A stretch of 64,000 nucleotides of DNA from Desulfoluna spongiiphila (lineage in GTDB: Bacteria; Desulfobacterota; Desulfobacteria; Desulfobacterales; Desulfolunaceae). Below, piece by piece: positions 35,446-43,339 of the stretch. The notes beneath the pieces were generated by a model, which made no database searches, was not told where the DNA came from, and saw only the letters and a program-made list of their open reading frames with translations. Position 1 is the first letter of the stretch. Each line of letters begins with the position of its first letter. The position numbers were made by a program, and so were the translations under genes. The stretch is from assembly GCF_900101345.1 (NCBI RefSeq), contig NZ_FMUX01000003.1, forward strand, positions 52,200 to 116,199, read 5' to 3'.

Positions 35446-36267
35446 TCACGAAAAATCAAACAGAGCTGTGGTGTTGTTCCAGACGGTGTCGGCAAGGAGT
35501 TCCACGTCGTCGCCACGAACCGCTGCAAGCTTGAAGAGCACCTCGCGGACGAAGGCGGGCTCGTTTCGCCTGACCTTGTTTTTGTGGGGTGCGGGGGTGA
35601 GGTAGGGGGCGTCGGTCTCCACGAGGAGACGTTCGCGGGGAATGGCAAGGACCTGTTCCCGGAGGTGTTCCCCCCGTTTCTGGATGGTGACGATGCCGGT
35701 GACGCCGATATGGAGCCCCATGTCCAGGTAGGCTTCCATCTCCCGGGTGGAACCGCTGAAGCAGTGGACCACGCCGCGCAGGCCGTCGAATCGGTGGGTG
35801 GAGAGCATCTCCAGAAACCGACCGTCGGTGTCCCGCTCGTGGAAAATCAGGGGAAGGTCGAGGGATTGCGCCACCTCAAGCTGGCGGACAAACCATGTCT
35901 CCTGCACGTCTCTGGGGGAGTACATGCGGTTAAAGTCCAGGCCGCATTCGCCCCAGGCTTTGACTTTTTCGCTTTTGGCCAGCTCGGCCAGACGGGCCAG
36001 GACGGCCTCGTCGGTATCGGCGGCGTCGTGGGGATGGATGCCCACGGAGGCATAGAAAAAATCGGAACTGTCGGCAAGGGCCGCGCAACGTTTGGAGCTT
36101 GCTTCGGAGACCCCCACCACCATGGCCCTGATCACGTCGGCGGCCTCTGCCCGGGCCACCACCTCATTCAGGTCATCCTGGTAACTCTTGTCATCCAGGT
36201 GACAATGACTGTCTATAATACGCATATCGCTGTTGCTTTGCTCATCGGTGTTCAAAAGAGGATGCAT
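35446..36267 (-). CDS. tatD: TatD family metal-dependent deoxyribonuclease
   Basis: Up to 273 aa. TatD motifs: IDSHCHLD (first two metal ligands), ASVGIHPHDA, KAWGECGLDFNRMY, LIFHERD, GVVHCFSG and LLVETDAPYLTP. These define the TIM-barrel hydrolase that acts as a 3'-5' exonuclease in DNA repair and D-amino acid quality control in known members. The start is uncertain: ATG 36267 has GGAGG directly adjacent with no spacer, while ATG 36225 starts the conserved domain but lacks an SD. With the longer start it overlaps the end of thiL by 26 bp, so the two are co-transcribed. Confidence 0.9.
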   Translation of the reverse strand: MHPLLNTDEQSNSDMRIIDSHCHLDDKSYQDDLNEVVARAEAADVIRAMVVGVSEASSKRCAALADSSDFFYASVGIHPHDAADTDEAVLARLAELAKSEKVKAWGECGLDFNRMYSPRDVQETWFVRQLEVAQSLDLPLIFHERDTDGRFLEMLSTHRFDGLRGVVHCFSGSTREMEAYLDMGLHIGVTGIVTIQKRGEHLREQVLAIPRERLLVETDAPYLTPAPHKNKVRRNEPAFVREVLFKLAAVRGDDVELLADTVWNNTTALFDFS

Positions 36268-37201
36268 CCTCCGGGAGGCCCGAAAGGGGCGAACCGGACC
36301 GGGCCATCACGCGGCCCACGCACATCACGCCGGGTAACTCGGCTTCAATGGCCGCAAGGGTATCCGGGTTGCAGGCAAAAAGCAACTCGTACTCTTCCCC
36401 CCCGGAGGCCATGTACGAGAGGGGGTCCTCGCCTGTGGCCCCGCACCAGGCGGCCAGGGCCCCGCCTGCCATCTCCTCTGTCAGGTGAAACTCCAAGCTC
36501 ACCCCGGACTCCCGGGCCAGGTGCCCGGCATCCCCGGCAAGGCCGTCGCTGATGTCCATGGCGCAGCGCACCCGGTGTTTTCTAAGCACCTCGGCGGCAT
36601 CGAACCGGGCTTCGGGCTCCTTAAAGGCTTTCAGAAGCTCCGGGAACCGGGTCTCTTCCGTTTCCAGGCATCGCAGCCCGGCCCTGGCAAGGCCCAAAGG
36701 GCCGGTGACGCACAGGAGGTCCCCGGGCTGGGCGTCGGATCGGCGGGGCATGCGCCCCTGCCCCTCTCCAACGGCAAACAGGTCCAGGGAGAGTTCGGAC
36801 GACTGGGAGGTGTTTCCCCCGCCCAGGTCGCACCCATACCGCTTCAGGGCTGCGCCCAGGCCGTCGTAGAGCTCTTCGGCCACGGCTCCGGGGAGTTTGG
36901 GCGGAAGCCCCAGGTTCACAAACAGGGCCACGGGCTTTGCAAAGGAGGCAGCCAGATCGCTTAAGGTGACGGAAACGGCCTTGTACCCGATCTCAAAGGG
37001 GGTTTGCCAGTCACGCCTGAAGTGCACCCCTTCCCGCTGGGTGTCCGTGGTGATCACCGGTTGGGCAAGCCAGGCCAGGAGGGCTGCATCGTCCCCTGCG
37101 GCCACGCGGCAGGGCCGGTACAAGCTCGATCTGGGGGGCCGCCGTTTCACCAGGGTCTCAATGAGCCCGAATTCTCCGGTTTCTTTTGGGTCTGAATTCA
37201 T
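36242..37201 (-). CDS. thiL: Thiamine-monophosphate kinase
   Basis: ATP-dependent kinase making thiamine diphosphate from the monophosphate. 319 aa from ATG 37201; the longer frame runs into a repeat element, so its first 41 residues are rejected. ThiL/PurM-like motifs: N-terminal GEFGLIETL, GDDAALL, TTDTQREGVHF, SDLAASFAKP, GGNTSQSSELSLDLF and DISDGLAGDAGHL, then ASGGEEYELLF. AAGG lies about 9 nt before the start. Its 3' end overlaps tatD. Confidence 0.92.
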   Translation of the reverse strand: MNSDPKETGEFGLIETLVKRRPPRSSLYRPCRVAAGDDAALLAWLAQPVITTDTQREGVHFRRDWQTPFEIGYKAVSVTLSDLAASFAKPVALFVNLGLPPKLPGAVAEELYDGLGAALKRYGCDLGGGNTSQSSELSLDLFAVGEGQGRMPRRSDAQPGDLLCVTGPLGLARAGLRCLETEETRFPELLKAFKEPEARFDAAEVLRKHRVRCAMDISDGLAGDAGHLARESGVSLEFHLTEEMAGGALAAWCGATGEDPLSYMASGGEEYELLFACNPDTLAAIEAELPGVMCVGRVMARSGSPLSGLPEDASSFEHR

Positions 37202-37221
37202 TGGGAAGCGCCTTCGTATCA

Positions 37222-37349
37222 GGTTAGGGCACACGCAAAAAATAAATGTACGAATCCTATGAGAATACCGCAGTGATTCAACCCGAGGAACGAGGGTTAA
37301 AGGGCTGCGAAAACCAGCTTTCAAGGTGACTCACCTTGCCGCCGGAGGC
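37222..37349 (-). repeat. Half copy (A reverse) with flank
   Basis: AAGGTGACTCACCTT and the terminal box GCCGCCGGAGGC at 37338-37349 are clear; the middle is diverged. The flank CAAAAAATAAATGTA near 37226-37242 matches the reverse of the flank of the copy at 9242. It reaches almost to the thiL start. Confidence 0.72.
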
Positions 37350-37364
37350 AGCCAGGTCAAAAAC

Positions 37365-37561
37365 GCCTCCGGCGGCCCTGCCGGGGGCCAAACTTTTGAA
37401 AAGTTTGACAAACAGCTAATTAACACAATGCCCTCACCATGCCTTGAATGAAAGGCGAATGTGATTTTCCCTGAGGAACGAAGGGGAAAGCACATTTGCA
37501 ACCAGCTTTCAAGGTGGCACACCTTGCCGCCGGAGGCTTTTTTTTTGAGCTGAATAGTTAC
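37365..37561 (+). repeat. Complete GCCTCCGGCGGC element (B forward, A reverse) with right outer box
   Basis: Core 37365-37537 (173 bp). Contains AAACTTTTGAAAAGTTT and AAGGTGGCACACCTT. It is followed by a T-run and AGCTGAATAGTTAC at 37548-37561, then a TCTGTTTTATTTTTG stretch shared with the window-start copy. It lies between thiL and the HD-domain gene; the HD gene's stop is 33 bp away. Confidence 0.87.
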
Positions 37562-37593
37562 GCTTTTTGTCTGTTTTATTTTTGCGCCGGACC

Positions 37594-38142
37594 TTAGTCG
37601 AAGAGACTGGCCATGGCGTCAAACCGCTTGAGCTGGTTGTCGCCGTAACGGGCCATGAGGCGTCGCACCTTGTCCATGGATTTTTCCACGGTCAGGGTGT
37701 CGGGGTTCTTGGAAAAAAATTTATCGGCGTAGCAGATGATTTTCTCTTCCAGGGTTTCGGGCTGCAGGTCCCGGTGGGGCAGGGGAAGATCGGCGTCGAT
37801 GATCTCTTCGGCGGTGAGTCCGGCCCCGGTATGGCGCTCGCAGACGCGGGCATGGCCGGGGAGCCCCTCTTTCAGAAGCATCTCGGCACCAATGACGCCG
37901 TGGCGGATATAGGGGGCCTCCCCCCGGCACCCGATCCCCGGCGCCCAGGTGTGGATCATGCCGATGTCGTGGAGCATGGCCGCCTCGGCAATAAACCCAA
38001 GGTCCGGTTCCAGGTGGGCCACCCGATGGGCGACGGAAAGAGCTTTTTCCGCCACGCAACGGCTGTGGGCCAAAAGCACATCAAGGGCTTCCGGCCCGTT
38101 GCCGTAGTGGGCCTTTAAAATGGCATCCACGTTCAGGCTCAT
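37594..38142 (-). CDS. HD-domain phosphohydrolase
   Basis: 182 aa. The HD motif is AAMLHDIGMIHT, with a preceding His in LLAHSRCVAEKA, RHGVIGAEMLL and ERHTGAGLT, and a KIICYADKFFSKN segment. This is a compact HD hydrolase of the type annotated 'HDIG domain-containing', likely acting on nucleotides. Its ATG overlaps the RF2 stop (ATGA), so it is translationally coupled to prfB. Much longer frames extend into prfB and are rejected. Confidence 0.88.
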   Translation of the reverse strand: MSLNVDAILKAHYGNGPEALDVLLAHSRCVAEKALSVAHRVAHLEPDLGFIAEAAMLHDIGMIHTWAPGIGCRGEAPYIRHGVIGAEMLLKEGLPGHARVCERHTGAGLTAEEIIDADLPLPHRDLQPETLEEKIICYADKFFSKNPDTLTVEKSMDKVRRLMARYGDNQLKRFDAMASLFD

Positions 38143-39240
38143 CGCTTGCGCCTCGCCATCAGGGCCGATTCGATAAAGGGATCCAGGGCGCCGTCCATGA
38201 CGGCCTTGATGTTGCCGGACTCCTCTTCGGTGCGGTGGTCTTTCACCATCTGGTAAGGGTGCATCACATACGAGCGGATCTGGCTGCCCCAGGAGATCTC
38301 GTCTTTGTTGTCGTGCATCTCCTGCATCTCGGACTCCACCTTCTGCATCTCCACCTGGTAGAGGCGGGACCGCAGCACGCTCATGGCGATCTCGCGGTTG
38401 CGATGCTGGGAGGACTCCTGCTGACACTGCACCACGATCCCCGTGGGGATATGGGTGATGCGCACGGCGCTGCTCGTCTTGTTGACGTGCTGACCACCGG
38501 CACCGCTGGCTCGGAAGACATCCACCCGCAGGTCTTTCTCCTGAACGTCGATGACGATTTCGTTGTCCACCTCGGGACAGACAAAAACAGACGAAAAGGA
38601 AGTCTGGCGCTTGCCGTTGGCGTTAAAGGGAGAGATCCGCACCAGCCGGTGCACACCGCTCTCCACCTTCAGGTAACCGAAGGCATTGGTTCCTGTCACC
38701 GTAAAGGTGGCCCCCTTGATGCCGGCTTCGTCACCGGGCTGGTAGTCCACCATGGTCACCTTGAACCCCTTGTGCTCGCACCATCTCGTGTACATACGCA
38801 GCAGCATCTCGGCCCAGTCCTGGGAGTCGGTGCCCCCTGCGCCGGGGTTGATGGATACGATGGCGTTTCGATCGTCATCTTTTCCATCGAGCATCATCTC
38901 AACAGAGAGGCTCTTCAATCGCTTGTCAATCCCTTCGGCCTGGCGCGCGACCTCCTCAAGGGTCTCCTCGTCCCCCTCTTCCATGGCAAGCTCCAGCAGG
39001 AGTTCACCGTCTTCGATGTCCTTTGTAAGCTCGTTCCAATTGGAAAAAAGGGTTGTCAGGCAGGAGCGTTCCTTAAGAACGTCGGTGGTGGCGTCGGGAT
39101 TGTTCCAGAAGTCCTTGTGGGACACCTGGGCTTCAAGTTCTTTCAGTCGGAATTCTTTGCCAGGCAGGTCAAAGACAACCTCCCAGCTGTCCCAGGCGAG
39201 TACTGAACTCTCGAAATGCCTGCTTCAACTCAATTGACAT
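38139..39240 (-). CDS. prfB: Peptide chain release factor 2, with programmed +1 frameshift
   Basis: RF2 terminates translation at UGA and UAA. The zero-frame starts ATG 39240 (reads MSIELKQAFREFSTRLGQLG), runs to CTT followed by an in-frame TGA at 39171-39169, and continues in +1 from GAC onward. The shifted frame joins smoothly into LPGKEFRLKELEAQVSHKDF and the main body. The body shows the GGQ motif in RASGAGGQHVNKTSSAVR and the NPGAGGTDSQDWAEM segment; the stop-recognition region reads around SPFNANGKRQTSF. Full length about 366 aa, normal for RF2. Coupled to the HD gene downstream; no ribosome site is obvious upstream of the ATG except AAGGAG near 39251. Confidence 0.95.
39166..39184 (-). 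promoter_or_regulatory. prfB autoregulatory +1 frameshift site
   Basis: On the minus strand GGGAGGTTGTCTTTGAC: an SD-like GGAGGT, 3 nt, then CTT TGA C. This is the classical RF2 recoding signal, where low RF2 lets the ribosome slip past UGA. It is not an error. Confidence 0.93.
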
Positions 39241-39407
39241 GTTATTTCTCCTTAAAGGCTTGCCGTCAAAGTCGTGATCCCTGCAACTGCGGGAAACCCC
39301 AGTCAAAAGCGGGATTCGCCTGCAAGAAAACAGGGTTCCTCAGCCGGGATACACCCGGCCTCATCACCCTATCTACCATTGATCCCCACACAGTGAAACC
39401 GTTTTTT

Positions 39408-39469
39408 CGAGGGGCCTGTCCCCAAGGGTCCCGGGCACAAGCCCAATGCCCGAAAAGCCCCTCGTTTTT
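39408..39469 (+). terminator. Terminator-like hairpin between prfB and lnt, U-run on plus strand
   Basis: CGAGGGGC (39408-39415) pairs with GCCCCTCG (39457-39464), with an inner GGGC/GCCC helix, then TTTTTC. Only the plus strand has a T-run after the stem, yet both neighbouring genes are on the minus strand. Confidence 0.55.
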
Positions 39470-41067
39470 CAGGGGTTCCGGCGCCTGACGCCCCCGATGA
39501 CAGGCCCCATGAGAAGGGCCAGGCCCGCGCACACCCAGGCAAACAGATCCCCGAAGCGCACATACAAACTGGTGAGGGACATCACCGGAAGAGAGGCAAC
39601 GCGCCAGGCCTCTTCATACAGCGGGGTCGCCCCCGTGACGCGGCCCACAGGGTCCACAAACCCGCTGATGCCGGTGTTGGCGCTGCGGGCCAGGGCTCTG
39701 CGGGTCTCCACTGCCCGGAAACGGGCCATCTGAAAATGCTGAAAGGGCGCTCCGGACCGCCCGAACCAGGCGTCGTTGGTAAGATTCACGAGAAGGCCCG
39801 CCCCTGATCGCACCGACGCCACGGAGAGTTCCGGAAAAATGGACTCAAAGCAGATCTGTACCCCCACCTGCCAGTCCCACCCCTTGATGGTGTCTCCCTT
39901 GGTCCCGGCAGAAAAATTACCGGCGGAGGCCACCAGCCGCTTCACAAAAAAAAGAAGGTCCTGAAACGGAATGTACTCCCCGAAGGGAACGAGGTGTACC
40001 TTGTCGTAACTTCCGATGACCGCTCCCTCGGAGGTGACGGCATAGGCCCGATTAAAATAGCGCCAGCCCTGGCCTGCGCGCTCTGCCGCCGGTGCGCCGA
40101 GGATCCAGTCCGCGTCCCCTTGCGCCAGCCCCCGGTTCACCTCCCGGGTCAGGACCCCGTCCACGGGGTTGAGGTAATAAAAGGGCGTGGCCGTTTCGGG
40201 CCACACCACCAGGTCGGGCTTCTGCTTCAAGGCCTCCGCCGAGAGCCGCCGATAGGTCTCAAGGGTTGCAAACTGATAGGCCCCGTCCCACTTCACCGCC
40301 TGGTCGATGTTTCCCTGGACCACCCCCACCTTCAAGGTCGTTGCCTTGCCTTGCGCCTCATCCACCTGGGCCATGCGATGGGTGCCGTAAACAAAAGCCG
40401 CCCCCACGCAGGCAGCGGCCACAGCCATCCCCAGCACTGGCGCTCCCCACCCGCATCGCCCGCTCTCCCGATCCGCCAGGGGCACCACACACAGGGCCAG
40501 GGCGGTGTTTACCAGCACCACGAGAAAGGAGAGCCCGTACACCCCGGTGACATCCACCACCTGGATAAGGGCCAGGGAATTCTGCTGGGTGTACCCGAGA
40601 AGGCCCCAGGGAAAGCCGGTAAGGGCCATGGTTCGGAGGTACTCCAGGGCAACCCAGAGCACCGGAGCAAAAAGAAGGGAGAAAAAACCGCCCCGGCGCC
40701 AGCGGGAGAGCCCCCAGGCAAAGGCCCCCAGGTACGCACCCAGGTAAAGGCAAAGCAGGAGAAGGGCGGCGACACCTGCAATCCACGGAACGCCTCCGTA
40801 CTGATGAATGGTGCCGATCACCCAGCGAAGCAGGGCCAGAAAATGGAGGACGCCGGTGAGATACCCCACCCGAAAGGCCCGTATCGGCGCCGATGTCAGG
40901 GAGATTACAATCAGGGGAACCAGCCCCACCCATGCCAGCAGCCCCAGGGCGGGCCTGGGAAAGGCAAAGGTCAGCAAAAATGCACCGGCGCAGGCCCAGA
41001 AAAGATCCGTCCACACCCGGGAACTTGACTCCCCCCGCCACATGGCGATGTCGTTTACAGATACCAC
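39469..41067 (-). CDS. lnt: Apolipoprotein N-acyltransferase
   Basis: Integral inner-membrane enzyme that adds the third acyl chain to lipoproteins, 532 aa. Several N-terminal hydrophobic helices precede a nitrilase-type periplasmic domain with the catalytic triad blocks LVVWPETATPFYY (Glu), DKVHLVPFGEYIPF (Lys) and VQICFESIFPEL (Cys), followed by TNDAWFGRSGAPFQH. A second ATG at 41043 is a possible start. It serves the several lipoproteins in this window. prfB follows 228 bp downstream on the same strand. Confidence 0.93.
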   Translation of the reverse strand: MVSVNDIAMWRGESSSRVWTDLFWACAGAFLLTFAFPRPALGLLAWVGLVPLIVISLTSAPIRAFRVGYLTGVLHFLALLRWVIGTIHQYGGVPWIAGVAALLLLCLYLGAYLGAFAWGLSRWRRGGFFSLLFAPVLWVALEYLRTMALTGFPWGLLGYTQQNSLALIQVVDVTGVYGLSFLVVLVNTALALCVVPLADRESGRCGWGAPVLGMAVAAACVGAAFVYGTHRMAQVDEAQGKATTLKVGVVQGNIDQAVKWDGAYQFATLETYRRLSAEALKQKPDLVVWPETATPFYYLNPVDGVLTREVNRGLAQGDADWILGAPAAERAGQGWRYFNRAYAVTSEGAVIGSYDKVHLVPFGEYIPFQDLLFFVKRLVASAGNFSAGTKGDTIKGWDWQVGVQICFESIFPELSVASVRSGAGLLVNLTNDAWFGRSGAPFQHFQMARFRAVETRRALARSANTGISGFVDPVGRVTGATPLYEEAWRVASLPVMSLTSLYVRFGDLFAWVCAGLALLMGPVIGGVRRRNP

Positions 41068-41664
41068 CCGTTTGTCTCCTCACTCAGATGCGGAACGCCA
41101 GCAGCCAGAAGCTGCCCCATGTCCCCATGTATACCGGTCCTGTCAGCGGGCCCTCCGCCCGGGAACAGTGCCGTACGGCACCCCGTGCCCTTTACGTGCC
41201 AACTATTGACCAGGCCCGGGCGGGGTGTCAATGGGTTTTACACCCTCTTACGGTTCGCAGCCCGGCCAGAATTCCTCATAAGCACAAGATGTTGAACCCA
41301 TATTTTATTTGAGATTTCCCAGGCGGTATGGTAAAAAATAAAAGTACATACACGCTCACTGCCGAGGCTGCGCCCTTTCCCTGGAAACCGCCTCACACCA
41401 ACCGGGCATCGGCCCATTCCCGAAATGAAAAACCGTTAAACCGTCCTCGCCTCACCGGAACCGACACCTCAGCGAAAGGGTCACCAACACCCTGCCCTTT
41501 CTCACCGACGCCCAACCATGTCCCGAGGCCACCCGATCAAAGGGTGTCACGGCGTGCATGCCGCCGCCCGGCTCTACAGGCTCCTTGGCCATGGCCGGAC
41601 GACAACCAAAACAGCCATTGACGCCACACCATCCATCCCTTTTTTAACGACGCATAGGTGGAGC
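41068..41664. other. 597-bp divergent gap between lnt and STAS gene; nothing recognised
   Basis: No gene, repeat copy or clear hairpin was seen. Around 41280-41350 the sequence is AT-rich and probably carries promoters. The longer frame upstream of the STAS start has no family resemblance. Confidence 0.4.
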
Positions 41665-41982
41665 ATGAGTGAAATAATTCGAGACGAGAACAGCGTGACC
41701 ATTCGACCGGGACGAGACATTGTCGCCTCCATGGCCGGCGAGTTTCGATCGGAGTTAAACGGAGAGATTGCCGAAGACCTGGAAGAACTGACCATCGACT
41801 TAAAAGGAGTGGAAATGGTGGATTCCGTGGGGATCGGCGTCATCATCGCCACCCACAACACCCTGGATCAGCACGGCGCCACCCTTAAGGTGATCAACAT
41901 CGCCGAAGACATCTACGGCCTGTTTACCACCATGCGCCTTGACCGGCACTTCACCATTGAAAAGGCGGGGGGGGCGTCCTGA
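41665..41982 (+). CDS. STAS-domain protein (anti-sigma factor antagonist type)
   Basis: 105 aa single-domain STAS protein. The phosphorylation-loop region reads KGVEMVDSVGIGVIIATHNT, where the Asp-Ser pair is the conserved phospho-acceptor site in SpoIIAA-type proteins. ATG 41665 has AGGTGGAG just upstream. Such proteins switch partners with a serine kinase/anti-sigma factor; no such kinase is adjacent, so the partner lies elsewhere. Confidence 0.85.
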   Translation: MSEIIRDENSVTIRPGRDIVASMAGEFRSELNGEIAEDLEELTIDLKGVEMVDSVGIGVIIATHNTLDQHGATLKVINIAEDIYGLFTTMRLDRHFTIEKAGGAS

Positions 41983-42037
41983 GGCCAGGGCACCTGCACC
42001 CAGAGGGCAGCCCATGGGCCCCTGCCCGGATCGGCCA

Positions 42038-42071
42038 TAAAAAAAGCCACCCCTGTGGTCAGCGGTGGCTT
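42038..42071 (-). terminator. Terminator of tRNA-Pro
   Basis: On the minus strand AAGCCACC pairs with GGTGGCTT around a 12-nt loop and is followed by a run of T. It begins 10 bp after the tRNA CCA end. It may also receive transcripts from the STAS gene side. Confidence 0.82.
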
Positions 42072-42080
42072 CAAAAAATC

Positions 42081-42157
42081 TGGTCGGGGCGGCAGGATTC
42101 GAACCTGCGACATCCTGCTCCCAAAGCAGGCGCGCTACCAGGCTGCGCTACGCCCCG
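42081..42157 (-). tRNA. tRNA-Pro (anticodon TGG)
   Basis: 77 nt with an encoded CCA. The acceptor stem CGGGGCG pairs with CGCCCCG. The anticodon arm CCTGC-TTTGGGA-GCAGG gives anticodon TGG, and the T-arm has GGTTCGAATCC. D-arm and variable loop are normal. Confidence 0.95.
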
Positions 42158-42221
42158 GATAATCGACAGCGAAACTAACACAGTTGCCGGGGCCATGCAA
42201 GGGCTAAAACCGCCCATAGAG

Positions 42222-42911
42222 TCAACGCTGGAGAAAGGCTTCGATTCCGGCTGCCACCGCCGATGCCACCCGCCTGAGGTGTTCGGGACTTTCGAGCCGT
42301 CCCTCCTCGCGGGGATTCGTCAGGTTGCCCACCTCAATGAGCACCGCGGGCATCCCGGCGCCCTTTGCCACCCCCAGGGGAACCCCGGAGTAGTCCACCC
42401 CGTCGTACCCGGCAAGAAGGGCCAGGGGCCGCTGCAACACCGTGGCAAGGGCCTGGCTCTCCGGAATATGAGGCCGATGGCCTCCGTCCCACCCCTCCAC
42501 ACGACCCGGGGCCGTCGCCCGCCCCTTGGGTTCCCGCTGAACAAAAAGGGCGATGCGGTTTGCATCCCGGGAGAGTCCGCCCCCGGCATGCAGGGAGACA
42601 AACAGGTCTCCGTGGAAGCTGTTGGCCAGTTCGACCCGGCGCATCACGGACACCCCGCGGTCCGACTCACGTGTCAGGCGAACATCGCAGGAGAGCCCCA
42701 GCTGCCGCTTCAACTCCAGGGCCAGGGCCAGGGCCACATCCTTCTCACGCGTTCCGTAGGAGCCGGTCACACCGGCATCCTCACCGCCGTGGCCGGGATC
42801 CAGGACCACCACGGGCCTTGTGGCGCCATAGCCTGCCCCGGCAAGCATCAAAACCATGACACAGGCGGAAACCAAGGCCACGGCCTGCGGCCCCCTTCCA
42901 TTTTTCAGCAT
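42222..42911 (-). CDS. N-acetylmuramoyl-L-alanine amidase (Amidase_3)
   Basis: 229 aa exported zinc amidase that cleaves the peptide from peptidoglycan glycan strands. Signal peptide about 1-28. Catalytic blocks: VVLDPGHGGEDAG (His ligand), GTREKDVAL (Glu ligand), FVSLHAGG (His ligand) and AVLIEVGNLTNPREE (catalytic Glu). ATG 42911 has AAGGGG about 7 nt upstream; the longer frame adds nine residues. No AMIN or SPOR targeting domain is present. Confidence 0.9.
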   Translation of the reverse strand: MLKNGRGPQAVALVSACVMVLMLAGAGYGATRPVVVLDPGHGGEDAGVTGSYGTREKDVALALALELKRQLGLSCDVRLTRESDRGVSVMRRVELANSFHGDLFVSLHAGGGLSRDANRIALFVQREPKGRATAPGRVEGWDGGHRPHIPESQALATVLQRPLALLAGYDGVDYSGVPLGVAKGAGMPAVLIEVGNLTNPREEGRLESPEHLRRVASAVAAGIEAFLQR

Positions 42912-42990
42912 TCCTTCACCCCTTTGGCGGCGCTGCACGGGGAGGATGAAACCCGAAGCCCCTTCTCATCCCGCCCATCACCAATAGTAT

Positions 42991-43020
42991 TTGACATTGC
43001 CCGAAAAATTTGGCTTTAAT
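42991..43020 (+). promoter_or_regulatory. Likely sigma-70 promoter for tig-clpP-clpX
   Basis: TTGACA at 42991-42996, an 18-bp spacer and TTTAAT at 43015-43020, about 320 bp before the tig start. The long leader contains at least one stable hairpin (43288-43309). Confidence 0.6.
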
Positions 43021-43287
43021 ACACAGATTTAACCCAGGGTCCCCTGGAATCGCCCAAAATCTTGATTCCAAGGCCCTTTCAGGCGTTCAACGCCGCTGAA
43101 AACTATAAAAGATAAAGCGGCATTTGAACAGGAAAAAACATCCCTCAGGGGCCTTGCCGGAACCCGGCGGACGCCGTGGGATGATGACATTATGAATCAG
43201 GGCTGCACCCTCGCGCGGCCCATACGGGTATTCACCTTTTGCCGACCAAAGGGTGGGGTAACGTCAGCAGCAATCAAGGCGCATGTC

Positions 43288-43309
43288 GCCCGCCTGATCC
43301 CAGGCGGGC
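43288..43309 (+). promoter_or_regulatory. Stable hairpin in the tig leader, 30 nt before the start codon
   Basis: GCCCGCCTG-ATCC-CAGGCGGGC, a perfect 9-bp stem with no T-run after it, so it is not a terminator. Its position close to the ribosome site suggests an effect on RNA stability or translation. Confidence 0.5.
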
Positions 43310-43339
43310 CAAAAGGGTGCCGAAGTGGAAAGGATCACA

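Noticed and set aside
39126..39240. prfB as a frameshifted pseudogene
   Set aside because: The in-frame TGA sits in the conserved CTTTGAC recoding context with an SD-like GGAGGT upstream, so it is programmed.
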